64,000 bases of DNA from Eucommia ulmoides (lineage: Eukaryota > Streptophyta > Magnoliopsida > Garryales > Eucommiaceae). This document shows, in pieces, positions 55,327-64,000 of the stretch. The position numbers were made by a program, and so were the translations under genes. Location: NCBI GenBank assembly GCA_016647705.1, contig CM028339.1, forward strand, positions 24,033,803-24,097,802. Direction: 5' to 3'. The notes below the pieces were generated by a model that saw only the letters and a list, made by a program, of their open reading frames with translations, was not told where the DNA came from and did not search any database. Within the stretch, counting starts at the first letter, position 1, and each line of letters starts with the position of its first letter.

Positions 55327-57680
55327 CTAGCGTATAACCCGTGCCTGAAGGCACGAGTGTTAACAAATTGAACATCAAATTGTTTAACTTTTTCTACTAC
55401 TGGATAATTCCAATTAATCACAATAAAGCATAAATTAATAATATATGCACAAATTTTAAAAAATAAAATTATAGAACAATCGATACATCATTCTCAAGAT
55501 CTTACTTCTGCTTTCAAATAAATAGACCAATATGTAACACAACCAATAACAATCAACAAAACTTAACCAACAATTCAAAAAACATGAGAAATCACAATTT
55601 ATTTCTCAAGTTCTCAAGTTCCACTTTATTCCATTTTCAAATAAACATAGTCATAACCAAAAAAGAATAGCATAATTTACTTTGTTTATATAACACTCTC
55701 ATTTTCAGCAATGGATTTTCAAACCAATACAACAATAACCAAGAATACAAAGATAACAATTTTTTTTCTTTGAAAAAATGAGATAATCAAATTTGATTGT
55801 ACAACAATACCCCTAACATTTCAATAATTGAACGCTTATTATAAACAAAACTCATGCAAACAAAATTACACCATTTGAGCCCGATTGCAATAAATAAATA
55901 AAAAATCTAATACAAATATAATGAAAAAGTTAACCAACTAAACCTAATTTGAGATAAATATTAGAAAAAAGAGATGAAGGAGAGATTTCGAGGAGCATAA
56001 TTAATAACCTATACTTTTTCGGTTTTTTTTTTTTTTTTTTTCTGACATTTGGAGAAATTATAAAGGAACACTCTATGTTAGAATATATTTCATTCATAAA
56101 AATTCAAAATGAACAAAAATAGAGTTTAGAATGTGAAGTAAAAAAAACCCCTCTAAAATCTAGGAAATGAGAACATAAAATTTGTGAACAATTCCCAAAA
56201 CATAAAATGGGGAACAAATTTGGAACAAAAAATATGGGAATATAAATCTTCTGCTTTAGCACTGATCTATAATACAAAATAAAAGTGAAACAAACTCAAG
56301 TGGTTTACCACAAATCTAGAAATAGAAACTAAAATCTGGAAAGAGAAACATAAAATCTAGAAAAATAGATCCTAGAAAATAAATTTTAAAACAGAAATAT
56401 GGCAACAAAAAAAACTGGAAACATAAATAGTTGGTTTGAACTCTAATGACTAATCTATAATACAAAGTGAAAGAAATTAATAAAGTGATTTATGATGAAT
56501 CGGGGACTTGAAGTTGAGGATCGTGAATACGCTAGAGATAGTAACGCTTTAGACCTTCTTCATGAAATTATAGATGTTCTCTTCAATCTAAATTTTCAAC
56601 AAAACAATTTGAAAAAGAAAAAAAAATCAGAGAAAAGGAAACCACAAACCCTAGCAAATCGGGTGGATTTAATGGCTAGAATATCGATAATCGGATTCAA
56701 ATAATAAAAAAAAAATAGAGCAGTGATGGGTGCTGGCAATGTGATGGATCTAACCTAAACCGAATCGACGGCGAACCTGAATTGCATAATCGATGATAGA
56801 TTAAACGACGCCGATCTGAAAATGAACCAAATCGAAGACGGACATGTTAATCATCGAATGGGAACCATAAAGATGTTAGAAACACAAATGGGAACAAAAA
56901 CACAAAACGAACATAGAAAGACACAAATGGCGATTGCAACATTTGTTTTTCTGTTGCAGAGGAGAAACACAAATTAGAACATAAGAAAAAAAGTAGAAAA
57001 TAATTTATTGAATATTACCCAATTTTAATCTCAGATCTGGTGAAAAATTGGATTCAGATTTAGATTCATCCCCCAACCTTCTCAGCTGCCACCTCGATCA
57101 TTCTCAGCTCCGTAACCGTCGCAATCGCAGATCCTCAACCCTCTCAACCTTAGCCAGCCCCCTCTCAATCACAAGCCCCTCACAGGTCATTCCTCGTGTA
57201 TGTGCCTGTTTATCTTGAAAGAGAGAGAGAGAGACAAAGATCGTGATGGACATAGAATGGGGAAAGAAGTGGGAGGGAGAGAGGATTGATAGAGATGGAG
57301 GAGGCGGAGAGAGAGAGGCAATTGGAGATAATTAGGGTTAGAAGGTAATATGAGAGAGAGATTGTCGTAATTAAATTACAAACCTTCCTATTCAGAAAAT
57401 ATGAAAAAGAGAAATTTTGGTTAGTTAACTAAATTAACATTTAAATTAAGAGAAATTAGGTATCGATGCCTAAAATAAAATTAGTGTACTTTAATCAATG
57501 CTCAATTAGAAAAAATTAAGTAAATCAATACCTAAAATAAAATTAATTTATCTCAATCTGTCCTAGTCAGCAAATTTGTTTAGTCTCGGTAGCAATTTTG
57601 TTTGTCATAGTCATATTTTTTTGTCCTAATCATAAATTTGTCTTAGTCAGCCAAAAAGTCATCCTGATTTATATAATAGA
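55327..57680 (-). mobile_element. Non-autonomous Helitron candidate, 2354 bp
   Basis: On the minus strand it starts TCTATTATATAAATCAGGATG at 57680, preceded by A, and ends ...CGTGCCTTCAGGCACGGGTTATACGCTAG at 55327, followed by T. A subterminal hairpin (CGTGCCT/AGGCACG, 2-base loop), about ten bases, CTAG, and insertion between A and T without duplication are the standard Helitron 3' marks; the TC start fits the 5' end. No Rep/helicase reading is found. It holds a gene-leader-like, C-rich piece at about 57060-57200, a (GA)n-rich tract at 57220-57360 and otherwise AT-rich sequence. The 70-residue frame at 56492-56704 is not recognised. Confidence 0.65.
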
Positions 57681-58015
57681 TATCATAGGAATATATAAAA
57701 TTGATAGGATGATTTAAAATGTTGTTTAATTTGGACTGTTGGATCAAATCGATCCAAGGGTAAAAATGTGCAAAATGTAAAATATGTTATATATTATATA
57801 ATAGAAGTTGCTAGGTATATAATTATAAAAATAACTTAAAATGGTGTTTGATCTTGACCGTTGGATCAAAATTGATCCAATGGTCAAAAATGTCTATGAC
57901 ATCTCAACCTTTGTATCTAATCCAAGGGCTTAAAATATTTCTTGGGATCGTTAATTCTTGACCGTTGATATCTAATCTAAGGATCCAAAATGTCTCAAAT
58001 GTAAAATATGTTGCA

Positions 58016-58052
<37 letters not shown>

Positions 58053-58310
58053 AACATATTTACATTTTGAGTTGTCAGATCAAATATCTGACGGTTGAAA
58101 TTACACCTAGAGACATTTTATGTTTGAGACATTTTAAACCCTTGGATCAATATCCAACAGTTGAGATTGACTATTATTAAGAGATATTTTCAGCCCTTAG
58201 ATCAAATTAGATCAAGGGCTGAGATATTTTGATCATTTTTTACCGTTGGATCGTTTTGATCGTACGGTTGAGATTGAATATTATTTTTAAAATCTCTCAT
58301 AAGTCACAAG
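57681..58310. repeat. Further Helitron-like modules, partly inverted around an (AT)n tract
   Basis: 57681-57808 and 57809-58018 repeat the 'ACCGTTGGATCAAA..TGATCCAA.GGTCAAAAATGT' and 'AAATGTAAAATATGTT' modules; the second begins CTAGGTATATAA. After (AT)n at about 58019-58049, the inverse modules follow (CACAACATATTTACATTTTGAG, GACATTTTAAACCCTTGGATCAA, CCGTTGGATCG) up to about 58280. This makes an imperfect palindrome of about 500 bp. Confidence 0.6.
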
Positions 58311-58419
58311 GCTCCGTAGTTTCCCTATCTACAAATTAACCCCCAAATCTCTCACAATCCCTCCAAAATCGTCACCGGCCTAATTTCTCTCTCAATCTTA
58401 TTGCCATCTCTATTCCCAA

Positions 58420-58628
58420 AGCTTGACCTTTATATCCTTTCATCTTCAGATCCATTCGCAATCCATCACTGTTCTATTGCAAATCGTCGTCGTCGCTCTC
58501 TCCATCTCCATCGCCACCAATAGAACCTCCACAACCAGCCGTCGCCATCGTCGTTGCCTCGCCACCTCCATCGCATCCGCTACTGCCGTCACCGTCATCG
58601 TCGCCTCGATCAATCGCTGTTTTCAGGT
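58420..58628 (+). other. Exon-like C-rich segment with TATA-like start and splice donor
   Basis: The sequence changes from AT-rich to C/T-rich at about 58310. CTTTATATCC (58428-58437) could be a TATA box, and CTGTTTTCAG|GTACATTTTT at 58627 is a good splice donor. It contains many TCGTCG/CATCGCC repeats of the kind found in plant leaders. Frames here (58423-59040 and others) are open because of composition and match no family I know. It may be the 5' end of a decayed or captured gene. Confidence 0.35.
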
Positions 58629-59222
58629 ACATTTTTACCTCCGATTTTTCTCAGATTCATATCAAGAATTTACCTCCGATTTTCTTCTTTCATTTCTTCT
58701 TTCAGCTCTGTTGAATTGTTCGAGAGTATTTGTGGTAGAGGAATCGCCTCCATCGCCATGTCTTTTCGCTCTAGCTCCAGCACAACGTCAATCTCAATCG
58801 ATGCCCCCCATTCTGCATGCTTCTCTCAATCAATGTTTGACTTTAGAGATTGGGTTTTGTTCTGGATTTTCTCATTCTCTCTCTCTCTCTTGCAATATCA
58901 CTCTCGAGTTCGATCTGTCATGCCACCGTGAATCTGTCGCCCATCCAACCCTTAGTAAGTCTTCTCTTCCTCACTCACTTTCTATCTCAACTTCGTCGCT
59001 CACCACACACCAATATAACTTTGAACAAATTTGTGTTTAATTTAACAAGATGTAACTCCAATTTTGCAAGATCTACCTAATCAAACCCATATCCATTTTG
59101 CTATGTGTTTTAATGTTCTTTTTTGTTTCTATAAGCAGTTGAATTATTTGAAAATTTTGCTCCCAGAATTTTCAAATAATTTCTGGAAACAACTGATTTA
59201 TTCCTACATTTCTATTTCTACA

Positions 59223-59264
59223 GCGAGAATACAGGGAAATCTACCATACCAAAAGAATGCGTAG
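59223..59264 (+). other. Candidate internal exon
   Basis: TATTTCTACAG|CGAGAATACAGG begins it and GAATGCGTAG|GTGAGCCC ends it, so both splice signals are strong. It would belong to the same + strand unit as the segment at 58420. Coding value cannot be judged at this length. Confidence 0.35.
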
Positions 59265-59343
59265 GTGAGCCCATTTTCCCCCAAATTTGTAACTGTCAAC
59301 TTTAGCCAAGTATCATTTTTGGGTTTTTTTAAAGAGCTTTCAA

Positions 59344-59483
59344 GTTACTAATTTTTGTACTAAATCAAAAAATTTGTAATTGAATAGTGTATTTCGCATC
59401 AAGTTCAGCTATAGTTACTAATTTTTGTACTAAATCGAAATTTTTGTAATTGAATAGGGTATTTTGTGTCACGTTCAACTTCA
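59344..59483 (+). repeat. 70-bp tandem duplication
   Basis: Two copies start GTTACTAATTTTTGTACTAAATC at 59344 and 59414 and share TTTGTAATTGAATAG.GTATTT. Confidence 0.8.
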
Positions 59484-60640
59484 ATGCAAGTTATGTTTAT
59501 ATTCAGGAGAGACTATACTAATCTCAGACTTTGGAAATTCAAGGCATTAGAGCAAATGGGAGTTGTACGATTCTCATCTATCTCTGTTTATATTTCTTTT
59601 ACTTTTTCAAGTTGAAATATTTTTAAGACTTTCGAATAAGATTTATCATTTTAGCCGCATAATGTACTATTATTCATGAGTTATACGTAGCAATAGAAAA
59701 AAAAATTATATAATCCTTGGAGTGATACACTTACATGTCAACTAGATAATGTTGATATCAACTGTCCCTTAAAGTTTTTTTTTCTTGGTTAGTTCTTGAG
59801 TATCTGTTGGATGTGGAGTAATCTCCCTCCCAATTTGTCAGATCTGTATTTGATTTATAGGTTTCGATTTATTATTGTTGCCTTTTCGAAATTGAACTCG
59901 AAAATGTTGTCCAGTAATTACAGTGTTGGTGATGATTGATTGTTTTTTAGTTTCCCAGATCTTGCTTGGCTAGATTGTTGCCCAAATCTCGCTTGGGTAG
60001 TTGGCTTGAGATTTAAAAAAGGCCAATATCACAAAATGATCTAATTTTGGTTTTGTACTTGCTACTTTGCTACGTGTTTCCATATAATCAATTTTATTGC
60101 TTTGATGTTACATTGCAATTGAAGAAGGAATTAAACTAAAACAAGATACTCAAACACCTTGAAAATAAGTTTTGTTGTAACGGTCACTAGCAGGTGAGCA
60201 TCTAAATTTAAATTTAGATTCGTTTGGGTACCATTTTTTTTTTTTTTTTTAAATTTTTTAAAGCAAAAACTTAAAAAAGGCGGTAGCTTTTTTAATTTGT
60301 TAATTAAATTTATATTTTGTTTGGATTTTTGGTTAATTAAATGAAAGTGAAGCTGAATTAGGGTTACTATGATTTTTATGACCCCAATTTGAAGGCTTGA
60401 ATTAGAGTACTAATTGCTTGAATAGAAAATTTTAAATTTGTTCATTCTTTTCAAATTGTTACTTCCACTTTTGTCTGCAAATTAATGATCGAAATCTAAA
60501 TTTTCAAGCAAGCAAAAGTATATTGTTATCCACTATTTATATATCCGCTTCATCAGGTTAGTGTGTGTAGTTTTTCTTTTTTAATGTTCATATTTTACAA
60601 TTGTTGAAGGATTAAATATGATGCAAGTGTATATACTTTT
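59484..60640. other. AT-rich intron-like sequence
   Basis: No gene. A possible donor CACTAGCAG|GTGAGCATC is at about 60196, and T-tracts lie near 60230-60250. Confidence 0.35.
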
Positions 60641-60760
60641 TGTTTGTATTTTTAACTTCAGATTAAGTTTTTTCATTTTTTAATTTTAATTCTTTGAAGT
60701 TGTGTTCATCTGTTCACCTAAATGACGCTTTTTAATATGCTTATGTAAACTCCAAACAGA

Positions 60761-60838
60761 TCAACCCTAAAAGATTCAATCCGACGGCAGCAGACCATGG
60801 TGAAATGTGGTTCTTCCGGAGACGAACCGCACCGAACA
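60761..60838 (+). other. Candidate exon, duplicated unit copy 1
   Basis: CTCCAAACAG precedes it and a GTATATAACC donor follows. One frame is open over its 26 codons, with RFNPTAADHGEMWFFRRRTA. The same pattern recurs at 62444-62495 with a stop (WSLF, stop, RLTAPNR), so this copy is the less decayed one. Surrounding intron-like sequence is duplicated too (60620-61030 resembles 62320-62760). Confidence 0.4.
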
Positions 60839-61029
60839 AGTATATAACCCGGTTCTCAATTTTTGTCGTGATGGAGAGATTTTTTTTTTCATTATCCTCA
60901 AATTTAGATATGTTTAATTGATTTTTTCTGTAAGTACTAAGTTTAAAAAAGTTTGCAATTGAAATTATTGTTTAAGATATATACGCAAGGGTTCCAAGAA
61001 AAATATAAATAATATTTTCTTTTATGTTA

Positions 61030-62320
61030 TGAAATAAAATAAGGTGAATTTTTTTGACAATATTTTTTGTTGTGAAATAAAATAGGGTAAATTTGTTCCA
61101 GAGCTTAGCTTCAATAAGAGCCACCTTCAATTCTCGATGTAATATTTACTCAAAAGTGCAGTGGTACTGTACTTTTTATTCAAGTATATTTCACTTCCAT
61201 TTGTAGGCAATTTATCTTCTGATTTTTTTTATTCATTTTTTAATGTCTATAAGGGTTCTTTCATGTTTTTGGATTATTTTGAAATATCTGAAGAGAAATA
61301 AATTGATTTGCTTCCGTTTTGGTTCATATTTCTATTCATGTTTATATCTCTATGAAATTATTGTCTTTTTGTTTTACTTTGATAGTAGTATGTTTGGTTA
61401 ATCAAAATTGTATTTGCTCAAGCTAATCATATTTCTACACATTTTTTTGACCAAATGCTAGGGATTGAATACCTTTCTGCATTAGTTGTTTCAGTTGTTG
61501 TAATGACACTATTGGTCATTATGGTTTGGAATGTGTATAAGGTTTTCTCATATTTTTTATTGGATTTAGATTAAAATGTGTAGGCTCAAACAAATTGTTT
61601 AACACGATTTGTTTTTACATGTTTTCTCTTATTATAGTAGGCAGCGCAACTGCTCTCTGTAGGATAATATTTTCCCGAAGGAGAGAATTATCGGTGAAGC
61701 AAATGCATATGGCTGACTCATTGAGGGGCCTTAAAAATTATTGATTAGGTAGTCTCAATTTTTGTTTTTCATTTTGTGTTATTGTTCTTAAATTTTTGTT
61801 TCTAGTATGAGTTTCTTGAATCACAATTCTATCGGATATCTGATTTTCGTCTAAGTCTCTGTAATATATGTATATTTATTTTATTTATTTGTTTATTGTT
61901 TTCAATCAAGTTGTAAAATTTTATTATATGAATTTGTTGTTAAATAGCATCATCACGGTTTTATTTGTGTGTGTGTGTGTGTGTGTGTGTGTGAGCTAGA
62001 GAATAGATTCGGGAGTTCCAAATCTTCTTCCAAATCTGATATAGCACAATCGTGTCAGGGAATATGGATTTGGGAGTTTCGGGGGATCAATCAATGAAGT
62101 GGCAATAAGATTTAAATGTTAATAGCCGAATATTTTTGTTATTGTATATTGATGGTGTTGCATTTGTAATATATTTTGTTTGTTGGCGATGATACTTAAA
62201 TGTTAATTATTGTTGATTTTAATAAAACCAATGTGCAATATTGTATAAACAGAAGAAATTATATCAATTTTGTTTAGGTTTAATTTTTTTAGCCACAATC
62301 ACTCACCACCACCACAATCA
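61030..62320. other. AT-rich sequence with a possible exon near 61642-61748
   Basis: TTATTATAGTAG|GCAGCGCAACTG looks like an acceptor and TTGATTAG|GTAGTC a donor near 61748. The enclosed about 106 bp is less AT-rich and has GAAGCAAATGCATATGG. A (GT)n run is at 61966-61993. No protein is recognised. Confidence 0.35.
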
Positions 62321-62443
62321 TGCAAGTGTTGATATTTTTTTTGTTTGTACTTTTAACTTCAGATTAAGTTTTTCATTTTTTAATTTTAACTTCATATTAA
62401 GTTGTGTTCATCTGTTTACCTGAATGGTATTTTTTTTCCCCAG

Positions 62444-62495
62444 TGGCTCAAGGTGAAACATGGTCGCTCTTCTAGAGACTAACCGCACCAAACAG
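62444..62495 (+). other. Candidate exon, duplicated unit copy 2
   Basis: A strong acceptor (TTTTTTTCCCCAG) and donor (AACAG|GTATGTAACC) bound 52 bp homologous to the end of 60761-60838. A third copy lacking the acceptor follows at about 62587-62623. Confidence 0.45.
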
Positions 62496-62714
62496 GTATG
62501 TAACCCAGCTAATTGATTTTTTCTCTAATTAATGAGTTTAAAGAAATTTGCAGTTATAATGATTGTTTAATATATATGATTTCGATCATGGTCGCTCTTC
62601 TAGAGACTAACCGCACCAAACAGGTATGTAACCAAGCTAATTGATTTTTTCTCTAATTAATGAGTTTAAAGAAATTTGCAGTTATAATGATTGTTTAATA
62701 TATATGATTTCGAT
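62459..62714 (+). repeat. 128-bp tandem duplication
   Basis: 62459-62586 and 62587-62714 are almost identical (CATGGTCGCTCTTCTAGAG to ATATATGATTTCGAT), with a single obvious difference (CCCAGCT against CCAAGCT). The near identity means it is recent compared with the rest of the region. Confidence 0.93.
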
Positions 62715-64000
62715 CACATTTTCTCTATACATGCAAGGGTCCCAAGAAAAAGTCCCTATTACCAAAAAATTGGGAACAAAAATTGAATTTGTGAACAAAT
62801 GGGGTACAACTCTCTCTCTCTTTCTTTATGTTTGTATTTATTGTCAATGTGTGTACCCGTGAATTCTTGACTTCCATTACTTTTCTCAGTGAATATTTTA
62901 GAATCATCGTTTTTTGATGAGGTACTAAATAGTGTTCTAAACATTTGGGATAAGAACAGAAATAGATATGTTCAAAAAATCTAGGAACGAAACAAACAAT
63001 GAAACTGCCACCTCAAATTTCTTCGTACGAGTAGTGAAGAACTAGAAGATAAATTGAACCTAATTTACTATTTTCTTATTTTTTTAATCACAATCAACCT
63101 CTATAGATTTTGATTTCAAATTTGACCTTTTGAATTTTTTGTTTGTTGTTCTTCTAATAAGAGATTTGATCACCATACCGGCACCGTAACTACGTACCAC
63201 CCTTCAGGCTCCAAGACCACTAATCCAAGCTTCGATTAACCACAGCTACCTCTTCCACCATTTAAGTTCATGAGTTTTGTTGTTCCCATAATTCTTTTTT
63301 GGAATCAGAAACACTAAAAAAATTGTTTCCATGTTGCATCCAAATTTTTACAAATGATCTGTTATTTCTTTTTGTGTTCATATTTTTTTACGTTCATTGC
63401 TCTTTTTTATCTTTTGTTATTACTCCAAAAAAATTTCTTCAATAAAAAAAATTGATAATGGTTTGACATTCCCATAAGTATATCCACAAAAAAAATTCTC
63501 CAGCATTATTGTTTATTGTTCTACTTTATTATCCTTGAAACATGTAATCACATGGATGCAATATTTAGATTCTTACTATCAAATAATTGGGCAATGAAAA
63601 AACAAGAAATGATCTACCAAATTTTAGCACGAAAGGTTGAGGGACGGCAACGATAGAGAAATATTGGAGAAGCTAGGTGTGAAAAATACTCGACTAGACT
63701 CTTAAGACTCAAGTGAGTAGTCCTCTCTCTCTCTCTCTGTATGTGTGTGTGCGTGAAAATATAGAATTTTTAGTGGCAGATTAAAGTGATGGTTGTGATT
63801 AATTGGGTTGGATGATGTGGATTGTGGGTGAGTTTGAATGGTTAACTGCAAATTGTGCATTTGTTGTTGATATATATAGTTCAACTTAATTAAATAAGGT
63901 ATTTTTTTAATATGAACTCTAACTTTTAGTTGTGGAACAGTTTTTTTTTCTTGAAAGAGTTTGTGCTAAATTGCATAATCAAAATAATTGCTAGAATATC
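62715..64000. other. AT-rich sequence without a supported gene
   Basis: No recognised gene or element end. A (CT)n/(GT)n composite is at about 63721-63751. Short C-rich text at 63170-63260 (GGCACCGTAACTACGTACCACC) could be a gene relic but is too short to name. Confidence 0.4.

Noticed and set aside
58423..59040. 205-codon open frame
   Set aside because: Ser/Leu-rich with overlapping open frames in the other phases and a good splice donor at 58627 inside it; more likely C/T-rich leader and intron.

Overview
The window is plant nuclear DNA from a repeat-rich, AT-rich, gene-poor region, probably of a eudicot. The evidence is a Mutator-like element (MULE) carrying a plant mobile domain gene, Ty3/gypsy elements of the Tat and chromovirus lineages, tRNA-Asp-primed large non-autonomous LTR elements, a Helitron candidate and several MITEs. 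I see no intact ordinary host gene, no tRNA, no rRNA and no CRISPR array. Nearly every coding trace is a decayed transposon gene.

Layout. (1) About 1-16.7 kb is one old MULE (MULE-1). An AT-rich repeat at its left end is inverted relative to about 14 tandem copies near its right end. It carries an unrecognised + strand gene remnant, a minus-strand plant mobile domain (PMD) pseudogene, and a minus-strand MURA-type transposase pseudogene split by a 5.5-kb LTR element (LARD-1, 5314-10800). Upstream of the transposase lie a TATA box and three regularly spaced 27-bp palindromes. (2) 16.7-18.5 kb holds the first part of a second MULE transposase gene (MULE-2). (3) 19.385-22.031 kb is an element with 165-bp terminal inverted repeats that encloses gene-like sequence (Pack-MULE-like) and a solo LTR.

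(4) About 22.1-50.5 kb is a nest of LTR elements. A minus-strand chromovirus is the host. A Tat-lineage element of 21.8 kb (22202-43985, target duplication AAATA) sits in its 3' LTR, and a 1.96-kb solo LTR (48501-50462, CATTC) sits in its 5' LTR; that solo LTR in turn carries a Tourist-like MITE. The Tat element received four later insertions: solo LTRs at 25464-26875, 27262-29858 (CTTCC) and 41029-42424 (ATGAT), and a complete non-autonomous element, LARD-2, at 31524-36917 (GTACT). The Tat element has gag-pro-RT-RNaseH-second RNaseH-INT on the minus strand and two extra reading frames on the opposite strand between INT and the 3' LTR. Its catalytic sites are damaged (RT YxDD changed to YIND, the integrase Glu codon changed to TAG).

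(5) 50.5-58.3 kb holds a GDSL-lipase 3' exon fragment, tandem Helitron-like modules, a second solo LTR of the same family as 27262-29858 (52608-55280, GTCAA) and a Helitron candidate (55327-57680). (6) 58.3-64 kb is mostly unassigned. It begins with a cytosine-rich exon-like stretch and contains short exon-like segments with splice signals that occur in diverged duplicate copies.

Working relationships are those of transposons. The MULE genes would act on MULE ends. The LARDs encode no polymerase and must have borrowed enzymes from autonomous gypsy relatives. Boundaries come from reading terminal TG...CA, target duplications and reading-frame continuity by eye; no alignment or database search was run.
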